DNA of 64,000 nucleotides, taken from contig NZ_JAUSWH010000005.1 in NCBI RefSeq assembly GCF_030815125.1, positions 186,001 through 250,000 of the forward strand, in the 5' to 3' direction. Positions 1 to 7,834 of this stretch are shown piece by piece. The notes beneath the pieces are model-generated. The model was not told the DNA's origin, made no database searches, and saw only the letters and a list, made by a program, of their open reading frames with translations. A program made the position numbers and the translations under genes. This DNA comes from Allorhizobium paknamense. Lineage in GTDB: Bacteria; Pseudomonadota; Alphaproteobacteria; Rhizobiales; Rhizobiaceae. Each line of letters opens with the position of its first letter. The first letter of the stretch is position 1.

Positions 1-318
1 GCCGGACGCCGCTCCTGCCCGTTTTCCGCGCCGCTCGCCGCCCGCGCCGTGAGCGCCGAGACGGTGAGCGAGGGGTTCGCAACCTATGACGCCAACTTGG
101 CCGGGCCTCTGGAACAGGCCGGATTGCCGTGCCTGCAACCCGGCCGCGACGTGGCGCTGGATGCCGAATTTCCGCAAGAAAGCTGGGGTGCCATCACCCG
201 GCTTCACACCGAGACGCGCCGTGACCTGACGGGCTCGCGCCAAAGCTGGCAATTTGCCCTGCGGCAGGAGGTGGTCGGGGTGTTTCACGCGCCTGAAACA
301 GCGGGGGCAGCGGCATGA
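1..318 (+). CDS. cas5e: Cas5e (CasD) of the type I-E Cascade complex, C-terminal part only
   Basis: The frame is open from base 1 and ends in TGA at 316-318, so the N-terminal part lies outside the window. The first residues read GRRSCPFSAPL, matching the GRxSCPxxxPL segment of Cas5e, and the end (HTETRRDLTGSRQSWQFALR) fits the C-terminal R-rich strand of the family. Cas5e caps the 5' handle of the crRNA in Cascade. The stop overlaps the next start (ATGA), as is usual in cas operons. cas3 and the remaining Cascade genes are presumably upstream. The assignment depends mainly on that motif plus the cas6e-cas1e-cas2e neighbours. Confidence 0.85.
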   Translation, partial: AGRRSCPFSAPLAARAVSAETVSEGFATYDANLAGPLEQAGLPCLQPGRDVALDAEFPQESWGAITRLHTETRRDLTGSRQSWQFALRQEVVGVFHAPETAGAAA

Positions 319-1043
319 GCTCGTTTTATCTGACGCGAGCGCGCCTTTCCGCCGATTTCCGGCGGCTGGGACCGATCCTCTTTCCCGGCGAACAGGACCG
401 GCGCATGGCCTTGTCGCACCGCCTCGTCTGGACGCTGTTTTCTGAAACCGCAACCGAGCGCCCCTTTCTCTATCGCGAGATGGACGTGCCCGGTCAGCGT
501 CCGGGGCAGGATGGCTTCATCATTCTCTCCCGCGAGGCGCCGGAAGACCGGATGGGGCTCTTCACCCTCGACACCAAGCCCTTCGCGCCGGTGTTGAAAG
601 CAGGAGACCGCCTGGGCTTTTCCCTGCGCGCCAACCCCTCCGTTCAGACCTCGGAGGATGAGAACGGCAAGCGCAAGACCCGCAGGCATGATGTGGTGAT
701 GCGGGCGCTGCATGCCATTCCGGCCGCAGAACGGGCCGAGGCGCGGCCACGGCTGATCCGCGAGCAGGGTCTTGCCTGGCTATCGCGGCAGGCTGAAAAA
801 TCCGGCTTCAGCCTGCCCGATCCCGACGGCGTGGCCATTGACGGCTATGAACAGTTCGACGTCGATCCGGAAAATCGCCGCCGCATGGACAAACGCGGGC
901 GAAAGCGCGCCGTGCATAGCCGGCTCGATTTTTCCGGCGTGCTGAGGGTGGAAGAGCCGGAGGCCTTTCTGGCGCGGGTGGTCAGCGGCTTCGGGCGGGC
1001 GCGGGCCTTCGGCCACGGACTGATGCTTCTGCGGCGCGCCTGA
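315..1043 (+). CDS. cas6e: Cas6e (CasE) crRNA endoribonuclease
   Basis: A 242-residue protein of the length expected for Cas6e, the metal-independent RNase that cuts pre-crRNA at the base of the repeat hairpin and stays in Cascade. His35 in SHRLVWTLF occupies the place of the catalytic His of the family, and the C-terminal glycine-rich loop GFGRARAFGHGLMLL (about residues 225-239) is canonical. The start overlaps the cas5e stop (ATGA) and the stop is one base from the cas1e ATG, indicating a translationally coupled operon. Its likely target is the CCCCGCACATGCGGGG palindrome of the array at 2375. Confidence 0.93.
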   Translation: MSSFYLTRARLSADFRRLGPILFPGEQDRRMALSHRLVWTLFSETATERPFLYREMDVPGQRPGQDGFIILSREAPEDRMGLFTLDTKPFAPVLKAGDRLGFSLRANPSVQTSEDENGKRKTRRHDVVMRALHAIPAAERAEARPRLIREQGLAWLSRQAEKSGFSLPDPDGVAIDGYEQFDVDPENRRRMDKRGRKRAVHSRLDFSGVLRVEEPEAFLARVVSGFGRARAFGHGLMLLRRA

Positions 1044-1044
1044 C

Positions 1045-2001
1045 ATGGCAGGGGGACAGAAAGGCGGCATGCCGGGGCTCACGCCGCCTGCGCCGATCCC
1101 GATGAAGGAGCGATCCTCCATCCTGTTCATCGAATATGGGCAGATCGATGTGATCGACGGCGCTTTCGTCGTGGTGGACAAGACCGGCATCCGCACGCAC
1201 ATCCCGGTGGGCGGTTTTGCCTGCCTGATGCTGGAGCCCGGCACGCGCATCAGCCATGCCGCTGCCGCCTTGGCGGCGCGGGCGGGCACGCTGCTGGTCT
1301 GGGTGGGGGAGGCGGGGGTGCGGCTTTACGCCTCCGGCCAGCCGGGCGGCGCTCGCGCCGACCGGTTGCTCTATCAGGCGCGGCTGGCGCTGGATGAGGC
1401 AAGCCGCCTCAAGGTGGTGCGCCGCATGTTCGAACTGCGCTTTGGCGAGGAAGCGCCCGCCCGCCGCTCCATCGACCAGTTGCGCGGCATCGAAGGCGTG
1501 CGGGTGCGCAAGATGTATGAATTGCTGGCCGAACGGCACGGCGTGGAATGGAACCGCCGCGCCTATGACCGCAGCGATTGGGAGGCTTCCGATATTCCCA
1601 ACCGCTGCCTTTCCGCCGCCACCGCCTGCCTGCACGGGCTTTCGGAAGCGGCGGTGCTGGCGGCGGGCTATGCGCCCGCCATCGGCTTCCTGCACACGGG
1701 CAGGCCGCTCTCCTTCGTCTATGACATTGCCGATCTCTTCAAGTTTGAAACCGTGGTGCCGGTGGCCTTCGAGATTGCCGGCAAGGCGGCAAAGGGTAGG
1801 CTGGAAGAACCGCCGGACCGGGCGGTGCGCCGCGCCTGCCGCGATGTTTTCCGCGCCAGCGGGCTTCTGGGCAAGATCATCCCCGCCATCGAAGACGTGC
1901 TGGCCGCTGCAGGCGAAGCGCCGCCTGCGCCGCCCGAAGACGCCCAGCCGCCGCAATTCGACGATGGCCCGCCCTCCGGCGATCTCGGTCACAGGGGGTA
2001 G
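1045..2001 (+). CDS. cas1e: Cas1e spacer-integration nuclease
   Basis: A 318-residue Cas1 of the I-E subtype. Aligning by eye to E. coli Cas1, the metal ligands are all present at a constant offset of nine residues: Glu150 (RGIEG), His217 (GFLHTG), Asp227 and Asp230 (YDIADLF). The Pro-rich acidic tail (residues ~285-318) is also usual for Cas1e. With Cas2e it forms the integrase that inserts new spacers at the leader end. The intact catalytic set argues that adaptation is not obviously broken. Confidence 0.95.
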   Translation: MAGGQKGGMPGLTPPAPIPMKERSSILFIEYGQIDVIDGAFVVVDKTGIRTHIPVGGFACLMLEPGTRISHAAAALAARAGTLLVWVGEAGVRLYASGQPGGARADRLLYQARLALDEASRLKVVRRMFELRFGEEAPARRSIDQLRGIEGVRVRKMYELLAERHGVEWNRRAYDRSDWEASDIPNRCLSAATACLHGLSEAAVLAAGYAPAIGFLHTGRPLSFVYDIADLFKFETVVPVAFEIAGKAAKGRLEEPPDRAVRRACRDVFRASGLLGKIIPAIEDVLAAAGEAPPAPPEDAQPPQFDDGPPSGDLGHRG

Positions 2002-2006
2002 GGAAG

Positions 2007-2339
2007 ATGATGACCATCGTGGTGGAAAATGCCCCGCCCCGCCTGCGCGGACGCCTGGCCGTCTGGCTTCTGGAAGTGCGCGCCGGGATCTATGTCGGCA
2101 ATTACGGCAAACGCACCCGCGAAAAGATCTGGGACGAAGTGAAGACGGCCATTGGTGAGGGCAATGCGGTGCTGATCCATTCCAGCCCCAACGACGCGGG
2201 CTTCACCTTCGAAACCGTCGGCGCCAACCGCCGCGTCCCCGTCGATTTCGACGGCTTCCGCCTCGTTTCCTTCCACCCCCCGGACCCGCATAGCCGGGCT
2301 TTTTGCGACCGAAAATTCGGTAGGTTTTTTGAACATTGA
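2007..2339 (+). CDS. cas2e: Cas2e adaptation protein
   Basis: Starts MMTIVVENAPPRLRGRL, contains VRAGIYVGNYGKRTREKIW and GFRLVSFHP, all hallmarks of the CasF/Cas2e family (structural partner of Cas1e). At 110 residues it is slightly longer than the usual 95-100. The extra C-terminal tail (PDPHSRAFCDRKFGRFFEH) is encoded in AT-richer DNA that should also serve as array leader, so the coding region seems to run into the leader. Only 35 bp separate the stop from the first repeat. Confidence 0.93.
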   Translation: MMTIVVENAPPRLRGRLAVWLLEVRAGIYVGNYGKRTREKIWDEVKTAIGEGNAVLIHSSPNDAGFTFETVGANRRVPVDFDGFRLVSFHPPDPHSRAFCDRKFGRFFEH

Positions 2340-2374
2340 AGATGATGATGTTTTTCAATATGTTGGGAGGAAGA
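2315..2374 (+). promoter_or_regulatory. CRISPR leader with IHF-like site
   Basis: AT-rich stretch directly before repeat 1, overlapping the last ~25 nt of cas2e. TTTCAATATGTTG at 2353-2365 matches 12 of 13 positions of the IHF consensus WATCAANNNNTTR. It lies 10-22 bp before the leader-repeat junction, close to where IHF bends the E. coli I-E leader for Cas1-Cas2. No clear array promoter was recognised. Confidence 0.6.
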
Positions 2375-2647
2375 GTGTTCCCCGCACATGCGGGGCTGAA
2401 CCGCTGACTGAGCTTGCAAAGGCCATGCCGTGCGGGTGTTCCCCGCACATGCGGGGCTGAACCGTTCTTCACCGACATCCTTGATAGTCCGTGCCGGTGT
2501 TCCCCGCACATGCGGGGCTGAACCGTGAGGCGCAAGGGTATGGGATCGAGATAACCCGTGTTCCCCGCACATGCGGGGCTGAACCGTCTGTTCGCCAGCC
2601 GTTCCGAAGCGCCCTTCGGTGTTCCCCGCACACGCGGGGCTGAACTG
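2375..2647 (+). CRISPR. Type I-E CRISPR array, five repeats and four 32-bp spacers
   Basis: 29-bp repeats start at 2375, 2436, 2497, 2558 and 2619, an exact 61-bp period. Each begins GTGTTCCCCGCAC and carries the inverted repeat CCCCGCACATGCGGGG, followed by CTGAACCG. The last repeat differs at two positions (CACACG instead of CACATG; CTGAACTG end), as expected at the leader-distal end. Spacers are 2404-2435, 2465-2496, 2526-2557 and 2587-2618. It is a very small array next to apparently intact adaptation genes. Confidence 0.98.
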
Positions 2648-2787
2648 GTCTTGAAATAGTCGTCGTGCCGAGTTATATAGCTTTTAGCAGCAGACAACGA
2701 GGCTTCCGAAAGGTCGCTGTTGCAAGTGCACCCTTAGAGGTCGGTACACCACGGTAAGGCACACTCGTTCGGCGGAAACGCCATGGG

Positions 2788-2813
2788 AAAGGCTCCTGTC
2801 GGGAGCCTTTTTT
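2788..2813 (+). terminator. Rho-independent terminator downstream of the CRISPR array
   Basis: Stem GGCTCC/GGAGCC (2791-2796 with 2802-2807), extended by AAA/TTT, loop TGTCG, then six T residues. It reads on the + strand and would end array or cas transcripts. A smaller GGCG/CGCC hairpin lies just upstream (2771-2782). Between the array end and here (2648-2787) I see no gene. Confidence 0.75.
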
Positions 2814-2817
2814 GTTT

Positions 2818-3354
2818 CTAAGGCACCCTTATTTGTTGGAAGTGAGCCTTTTTAATGAGTTGGCGGACGTTATACCTTCGTTTGATGTGGTTGAAATCGA
2901 TTTCTTTCTGATAGGCGCTTTTGACCACCAATTCGACATTGTGTTCGTCAGACCTGCTCGGAAAAAGGTAATAAACAACAAGATCATTAAGGCCAGAGGT
3001 CAGGACAGGGCCAGAAACGGCAAGGTTGCTTGCCTTATTTTTGTCGAGAGACTCCCACGTTAGGTAATTATGCTCAACCATCCTCTTGCAGATATCTGGA
3101 AGCGTCAGAGATTTTTTGTAACGCTCCTCGCAAAACTGCCTTAAAAGTCCTGCCTCATCTTGCAAGGCAAAGGCAGTGGATCCTCCTTCATGCCGCCGAG
3201 AGAATACGTGCGTCTGATAGGAAATGCGTATATTGATGTCGGCCCCTCCAGCCCCCTGCCCAGCAAGGAATATGGATGTCGGCACAAGGTGTTCGAACGT
3301 GAATCTGTTTTGCGCATGTTCGACTGTCGGAAACGAGTCGTTAATGGTCGTCAT
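2818..3354 (-). CDS. Hypothetical protein next to the CRISPR array
   Basis: A 178-residue soluble protein I do not recognise. It has no signal peptide or membrane segment. Visible landmarks are HVFSRR (residues ~48-53), LTLPDICKRM, a C-terminal segment VYYLFPSRSDEHNVELVVKSAYQK and a basic end. The DNA is clearly AT-richer than the neighbouring genes, which suggests transfer. It faces the CRISPR array, sits between the array and an orphan repeat fragment, and its stop codon lies 5 bp from the array terminator. A coding role is supported by balanced amino-acid composition and a long frame in low-GC DNA. Island or phage-derived cargo is possible, but function is unknown. Confidence 0.65.
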   Translation of the reverse strand: MTTINDSFPTVEHAQNRFTFEHLVPTSIFLAGQGAGGADINIRISYQTHVFSRRHEGGSTAFALQDEAGLLRQFCEERYKKSLTLPDICKRMVEHNYLTWESLDKNKASNLAVSGPVLTSGLNDLVVYYLFPSRSDEHNVELVVKSAYQKEIDFNHIKRRYNVRQLIKKAHFQQIRVP

Positions 3355-3577
3355 GAGGCGCGGTCACTCAAAACGGCAAGACAGCTCTCACAATCTGGAC
3401 CCATTCATCTATTGAACTGGATTATAGAGTGCGCCGGTTAGTCTGGCTCTGAAACATTTAATCTGATCCCAATATAAGGGTAACTACTTGGTTTGACAAC
3501 CTCGCCCACGGGACTCTCTGGACGTGATTTCGAAAGTGGCACTCGCTCCACAATGACCGACATATGCGTCTGGCAAC
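3355..3577. other. Non-coding spacer, likely promoter region of the hypothetical gene
   Basis: AT-richer than its surroundings. No credible gene, RNA or degenerate repeat at the 61-bp CRISPR spacing was found. It probably holds the promoter of the minus-strand gene ending at 2818. Confidence 0.4.
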
Positions 3578-3600
3578 GTGTTCCCCGCACACGCGGGGCT
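3578..3600 (+). repeat. Orphan CRISPR repeat fragment
   Basis: 23 bp identical to the first 23 bp of the array's last, variant repeat (GTGTTCCCCGCACACGCGGG then GCT). It shares the CACACG variant seen only in repeat 5. It lies 930 bp beyond the array, without a partner repeat at the expected spacing, and stops 4 bp before the dehydrogenase stop codon. Confidence 0.9.
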
Positions 3601-3604
3601 TCCC

Positions 3605-4615
3605 TCACAGCTCCAAAATCCCCTTGATCACGCCTGCTTCCGGGCGGGACCAGTCCTTGAACAGGGCCGGCCCGTCGGAGAGCGAGCCCTGGTGGGTGTT
3701 CAGCGCCCGGGTGGGGACCTTGCCGGCCTGCATCTGACGGATGACCTCCTGAAAATCCTCGGGCTGGGCGTTGCGGCTGGCAAGGAGCGTGGCTTCGCGC
3801 TTGTGAAATTCCGGGTCGGAGAAGGTAATGTCCTGCCGCACCACGGAGAGCAGCAGGTAGCGGCTGCCATGCCCCAGAAAGCGGAAGCCGTGTTCGATGG
3901 CGGCGGCATTGCCGGTGGCGTCGATGACGATGTCGAAGCCGTCGCCGCCGGTGAGCCTTGCGATCTCGGCTTCGGCGGCGGGGCCGGCCAGCAGGCCTTC
4001 ATCGGCCTGCAAATGGTCGAGGCTGAAGGTCAGGCGGTCGCGGCGGGTATCCATGACCGTTACCACCGCGCCCCGCGCTTTGGCGAAGATGATGGCCGCC
4101 ATGCCGATGGGGCCTGCGCCCGTTACCAATACGCGCTCGCCTTGCCGGATCGCGCCGCGCCGGATGCCATGCGCGCCGATGGCAAGAAACTCGATCATCG
4201 CCGCATCGATCAGCGCAATGTCGCCGGTGGGCAGCACATTGCGTTCCGGCACGGCAAGATAGTCCGCCATGCCGCCATCGCGGTGCACGCCCAGCACCTC
4301 TATTCTCTGGCAGGCATTGGTCAGCCCCTTGCCGCAGGCGCGGCATTCGCCGCAGGCCAGATAGGGTTGTATATAGACCGGATCGCCCCGCTTCAGCGCA
4401 CTGCCTTGCGGGGCCTCTTCCACCGTGCCGGAAAGCTCGTGGCCCATGACGCGCGGATAGGTGAGAAAGGGCTGGTTGCCCGCATAGATGTGAAAATCTG
4501 TGCCGCAAATGCCCACATGGCGGATGCGCACCAGCACCTCATCCTGACGCCGCTCCGGCACGGGCCGTTCCACCAGCGCCAATTCCCCCGGTTCTCTGCA
4601 CAGAAGCGCCTTCAT
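3605..4615 (-). CDS. Zinc-dependent medium-chain alcohol/polyol dehydrogenase
   Basis: A 336-residue MDR-family NAD(P)-dependent dehydrogenase. The catalytic zinc region GICGTDFHIYAG and GHELSG, the structural-zinc cluster CGECRACGKGLTNAC (four Cys) and the Rossmann motif VTGAGPIGMAA are all intact. Family relatives oxidise sorbitol, threonine, L-galactonate or similar polyols. It is the last gene of the fucose operon, two bases after the fuconate dehydratase stop. I infer a side or product reaction of 6-deoxyhexose catabolism (for example an alternative ketodeoxy-acid or lactaldehyde step), but the substrate cannot be read from sequence. Confidence 0.85.
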   Translation of the reverse strand: MKALLCREPGELALVERPVPERRQDEVLVRIRHVGICGTDFHIYAGNQPFLTYPRVMGHELSGTVEEAPQGSALKRGDPVYIQPYLACGECRACGKGLTNACQRIEVLGVHRDGGMADYLAVPERNVLPTGDIALIDAAMIEFLAIGAHGIRRGAIRQGERVLVTGAGPIGMAAIIFAKARGAVVTVMDTRRDRLTFSLDHLQADEGLLAGPAAEAEIARLTGGDGFDIVIDATGNAAAIEHGFRFLGHGSRYLLLSVVRQDITFSDPEFHKREATLLASRNAQPEDFQEVIRQMQAGKVPTRALNTHQGSLSDGPALFKDWSRPEAGVIKGILEL

Positions 4616-4617
4616 CC

Positions 4618-5901
4618 TCAGCCCCCTGCCTGGAATTCATAGGTTTCGATGGAGGCCGGTTTCATCTCGATGGAAAAGCCGGGGCGCGAAGGCGGCATAT
4701 AGGCAGCGTTTTCGATCACGCAGGGATCGAGAAAATGCTCGTGCAGATGATCGACATATTCGATGACGCGGCCCTCGCGCGTGCCGGAAATGGCGATGTA
4801 ATCGATCATCGACAGGTGCTGCACATATTCGCAAAGCCCGACACCCCCGGCATGCGGCCAGACGGGCTTGCCATATTTGGCAGCCAGCAGCAGCACCGCC
4901 AGCACCTCGTTGAGACCGCCCATACGGCAGGCATCGATCTGCACGATATCGATGGCGCCTTCGACGATGAATTGCTTGAACATGATGCGGTTCTGGCACA
5001 TCTCGCCGGTTGCCACCTTGATCGGGGCAATCGCCTCGCGGATCTTGCGATGGCCCGCCACATCATCCGGGCTGGTCGGTTCCTCGATGAAGAAGGGCTT
5101 GCAGAAGGAAAGGGCCTTCATCCAGTCGATCGCTTCGCTCACCTCCCAGACCTGATTGGCATCCACCATCAGGTAGCGATCCGGGCCGATCACCTCGCGA
5201 GCAATGGTCAGGCGGCGGATATCGTCCTGAAGGTCGCGGCCAACCTTCATCTTGATGTGGTTGAAGCCCTGTTCCACTGCCTCACCGGCCAGCCGCCGCA
5301 GCTTGGCGTCGTTATAGCCCAGCCAGCCCGCCGAGGTGGTGTAGCAGGGATAGCCCTCCTGCTCCAGAGTGGCGATGCGCTCGGCGCGGCCCGCTTCCGC
5401 CCTGGTCAGCAGTGCCACCGCCTCGTCCCGCGTCAGCGCGTCGGTGAGATAGCGGTAATCGACGATATCGGCGATCTCCTCCGGCGTCATGGTGGCAATG
5501 AATTTCCACACCGGCAGGCCCGCTTCCTTGGCCATGGCATCCCAAAGCGCATTGACCACGGCACCCGTGGCCAGATGCATGGCGCCCTTGTCGGGGCCGA
5601 TCCAGCGCAACTGGCTGTCGCCGGTCAGCTTGCGCCAGAAGGCGCCTGGGGCTGCGCGAATGTCCGATAGATCCACGCCCACCACCAGATGCCTGAGCGC
5701 TTCGATGGCCATGCAGCAGATATCGTTGCCGCGCCCGATGGTGAAGGTGAGGCCATGGCCCGCAAGACCCGGCCTGTCCGTGTTGAGGATCACATAGGCT
5801 GCGGAATAATCCGGATCGGGGTTCATGGCGTCCGACCCATCCAGGCTTGCCGAGGTGGGAAAACGCAGGTCATGGACGGTCAGATCGGTGATGCGGGTCA
5901 T
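4618..5901 (-). CDS. fucD: L-fuconate dehydratase (enolase superfamily)
   Basis: 427 residues from the ATG at 5901; upstream in-frame codons run through a palindromic repeat and are not used. The N-terminus [17 protein letters not shown] and [18 protein letters not shown] are typical of L-fuconate dehydratases. Enolase-superfamily residues are visible: KMKVG (Lys base), metal ligands in [12 protein letters not shown] and TGEMCQN, and the His in WPHAGG. It converts L-fuconate to 2-keto-3-deoxy-L-fuconate in the non-phosphorylative route. Downstream in the operon from the FAH hydrolase, SDR and L-fucose dehydrogenase, which supports this substrate over other acid sugars. Confidence 0.88.
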   Translation of the reverse strand: MTRITDLTVHDLRFPTSASLDGSDAMNPDPDYSAAYVILNTDRPGLAGHGLTFTIGRGNDICCMAIEALRHLVVGVDLSDIRAAPGAFWRKLTGDSQLRWIGPDKGAMHLATGAVVNALWDAMAKEAGLPVWKFIATMTPEEIADIVDYRYLTDALTRDEAVALLTRAEAGRAERIATLEQEGYPCYTTSAGWLGYNDAKLRRLAGEAVEQGFNHIKMKVGRDLQDDIRRLTIAREVIGPDRYLMVDANQVWEVSEAIDWMKALSFCKPFFIEEPTSPDDVAGHRKIREAIAPIKVATGEMCQNRIMFKQFIVEGAIDIVQIDACRMGGLNEVLAVLLLAAKYGKPVWPHAGGVGLCEYVQHLSMIDYIAISGTREGRVIEYVDHLHEHFLDPCVIENAAYMPPSRPGFSIEMKPASIETYEFQAGG

Positions 5902-5914
5902 GGCTCTATCCTCA

Positions 5915-5956
5915 AGCAATCCCAGCCAAAGTGGGAACCGGTTTCGCGTCCGGTGA
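5915..5956. repeat. Degenerate copy of the GTGGGAACCGG palindromic element
   Basis: Contains AAAGTGGGAACCGGTTTCG and CGTCCGG, a worn copy of the element seen at 9998-10046 and inside gntR (13051-13150). It lies immediately upstream of fucD. Confidence 0.6.
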
Positions 5957-5962
5957 ATGGGT

Positions 5963-6105
5963 GTGCAGGACAGGACGCGCAGGTTTTTCTGTGCCGCCAC
6001 CCCCTCATCCCTCTGCCGGGACCTTCTCCCCTGCGGGGAGAAGGTGGCGGCGGCCGGATGAGGGGGCGGCAAAGCCAAGAAGGCTTTGCGTCCTGTGCTG
6101 TGCAA
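5963..6105. repeat. RIME-like large intergenic palindrome
   Basis: The core CCCCCTCATCC ... GGATGAGGGGG with inner ACCTTCTCCCC/GGGGAGAAGGT resembles Rhizobium intergenic mosaic elements. Outer arms CAGGACGC (5971) and GCGTCCTG (6088) extend the inverted symmetry to about 140 bp. It lies between the hydrolase and fucD genes of one operon, so it may act on mRNA processing there. Confidence 0.8.
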
Positions 6106-6144
6106 ACGGTGTTGACCGGACGCGCTTTAACTCTCTGTGTTCAA

Positions 6145-6192
6145 GAATTTCCGGAGGGAAAACCGGGATCCGCTTTTCCTGGAAATGCTCTC
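6145..6192. repeat. Palindromic element (ATTTCCGG ... GGAAATGCTCT type)
   Basis: Related to the element at 9998-10046: ATTTCCGGAGGGAAAACCGG, then CTTTTCCTGGAAATGCTCT. It ends 3 bp from the stop codon of the hydrolase gene at 6196. Confidence 0.7.
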
Positions 6193-6195
6193 GTC

Positions 6196-7041
6196 TCAGC
6201 GGTCAGCGCGGAAGGTCTGTTTCTGGGTGCCGAGGCCTTCGATGCCCAGTTCCACCACATCGCCGTCCTTCAGATAGCGCGGCGGCTTCAACCCCATGCC
6301 GACGCCGGGCGGGGTGCCGGTGGAAATGACATCGCCGGGATGCAGCGACATGAATTGCGAGAGATAGGACACCAGGAAGGCCACGCCATAGACCATGGTC
6401 CTGGAAGAGCCGTCCTGCATGGTCTGGCCATTGACCTTCAGCCACATGCCAAGGTTTTGCGGATCGGCAATCTCGTCCTTCGTGACCAGCCATGGGCCGA
6501 TGGGGCCGAAGGTGTCGCAGGACTTGCCCTTGGTCCACTGCCCGGAGCGCTCCGTCTGGAATGCACGTTCGGAGACGTCATGGCTGACGCAATAGCCTGC
6601 CACATAGTCCAGCGCCTCGGCTTCCGAGACATATTTCGCCGTCTTGCCGATGACGATGGCGAGCTCCACTTCCCAATCGGTCTTTTCCGAGCCACGCGGG
6701 ATCAGAACGTCATCGTTCGGCCCGACGATGGCCGACGTTGCCTTCATGAAGATCACCGGCTCCGGCGGCACGGTGGCGCCGGTTTCCGCGGCATGGTCGG
6801 AATAGTTGAGGCCAATGCAGATGAACTTGCCGGTGCCCGCCACGCAGGGGCCGAGCCGGGTTGCGGCATTCACCACCGGCAGGCTGTCCACGTCCAGCGC
6901 GCCAAGCTTTGCCAGCGCCTCCGGTGAAAGGGCGGCCCCCGAAAGATCGGCCACATGGCCGGAGAGATCGCGGATCGTGCCGTCTGCGGCCAGCAGGCCG
7001 GGCTTTTCGGCCCCTGCGGGACCATGGCGAAGAAATTTCAT
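6196..7041 (-). CDS. Fumarylacetoacetate hydrolase-family enzyme, probable 2,4-diketo-3-deoxy-L-fuconate hydrolase
   Basis: 281 residues with the FAH fold signatures CIGLNYSDHAAETG, PVIFMKATSAIVGPND, the metal-binding DWEVELAIVIGK and GDVISTGTPPGVGMG. In the oxidative L-fucose pathway an enzyme of this family cleaves 2,4-diketo-3-deoxy-L-fuconate to pyruvate and L-lactate. The adjoining SDR (upstream) and fuconate dehydratase (downstream) supply exactly the preceding steps, so this activity is more likely than the ureidoglycolate or acylpyruvate hydrolase names often given to this family. Cytoplasmic; metal-dependent. Confidence 0.85.
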   Translation of the reverse strand: MKFLRHGPAGAEKPGLLAADGTIRDLSGHVADLSGAALSPEALAKLGALDVDSLPVVNAATRLGPCVAGTGKFICIGLNYSDHAAETGATVPPEPVIFMKATSAIVGPNDDVLIPRGSEKTDWEVELAIVIGKTAKYVSEAEALDYVAGYCVSHDVSERAFQTERSGQWTKGKSCDTFGPIGPWLVTKDEIADPQNLGMWLKVNGQTMQDGSSRTMVYGVAFLVSYLSQFMSLHPGDVISTGTPPGVGMGLKPPRYLKDGDVVELGIEGLGTQKQTFRADR

Positions 7042-7099
7042 GGAATTATCCTTTCAAAGCAATGTCGCTTGCGGGAAAAATGGCAGCGCCATCAGGTCA

Positions 7100-7834
7100 T
7101 CAGATCGACCAGCCGCCATCGATGGCATAGGCTTGGCCGGTGGTATAGGTGGCGCCTGCCAGATGCACGGCAAGATCGGCAATCTCCTCCGCCGTGCCCA
7201 GCCTGCCCATGGGCTGGCGGGCGATGAAGGCGGCGCGCGCTTCCTCGTAATTGCCCTGGGCGCGCATGCGCCCTTCCAGCGAAGGGCTTTCCACCGTACC
7301 GGGGCAGATGGCGTTGCAGCGAATGCCCCGGGTGACATAATCGGCGGCCACGGATTTCGTCAGGCCGATCACGGCCGCCTTGGTCAGGCTGTAGGCGCAG
7401 CGATTGGGCACGCCTTTCACCGAGGAGGCGACGGAGGACATATTGATGATCGCCCCGTCATTGTGCTCCAGCATGCCGGGAAGTGCTGCCTGGATCGTGT
7501 GGATCATCGCCCGGACATTGAGGTCGAAGGCGAAATTCAGATCCTTTTCCGTTACGTCGAGCACGGTGCCGCCATGCACCACGCCCGCGCAATTAAAGAG
7601 AATATCGACCCGACCCGTGGCGGCAAAGAAGGCGGAGACCGCATCCTTGTCCGTTACGTCCAGCCTTGCCGTGTGGATCGCCGCCTCACCGGAAAGGCTT
7701 GCCAGCGTCTCTTCATTGATGTCCGTGGCCCAGACGGTGGCTCCGGCTTTGGCAAAGGCAAGCGCACTGGCCCTGCCGATCCCCTGGCCTGCGGCCGTCA
7801 CGACCGCGATCCGGCCTTCAAGCGTGTTGCTCAT
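7100..7834 (-). CDS. SDR dehydrogenase, probable 2-keto-3-deoxy-L-fuconate dehydrogenase
   Basis: 244 residues from the ATG at 7834, chosen because GAGG lies 6 nt upstream; this start overlaps the end of the aldo/keto reductase gene by 17 nt. Classical short-chain dehydrogenase: TAAGQGIG cofactor motif (residues 13-20), Asp38 after the second strand (NAD preference), NCAG (81-84), catalytic Ser near 133 and Tyr148-x3-Lys152. It should oxidise 2-keto-3-deoxy-L-fuconate at C4 to the 2,4-diketo acid cleaved by the next gene product. Function is inferred from family resemblance and pathway context. Confidence 0.85.
   Translation of the reverse strand: MSNTLEGRIAVVTAAGQGIGRASALAFAKAGATVWATDINEETLASLSGEAAIHTARLDVTDKDAVSAFFAATGRVDILFNCAGVVHGGTVLDVTEKDLNFAFDLNVRAMIHTIQAALPGMLEHNDGAIINMSSVASSVKGVPNRCAYSLTKAAVIGLTKSVAADYVTRGIRCNAICPGTVESPSLEGRMRAQGNYEEARAAFIARQPMGRLGTAEEIADLAVHLAGATYTTGQAYAIDGGWSI

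Noticed and set aside
2404..2618. Spacers possibly targeting DNA within this window
   Set aside because: I found no matching protospacer by eye in the window; a database search is needed for outside targets.
2648..2787. Small RNA gene between array and terminator
   Set aside because: Only a hairpin and the terminator are visible; no recognised RNA family or promoter.
3546..3577. A fifth spacer before the orphan repeat
   Set aside because: No repeat, even degenerate, lies 61 bp upstream at 3517-3545.
5902..6105. N-terminal extension of fuconate dehydratase
   Set aside because: The in-frame extension is repeat DNA, and the family N-terminus starts at the ATG at 5901.
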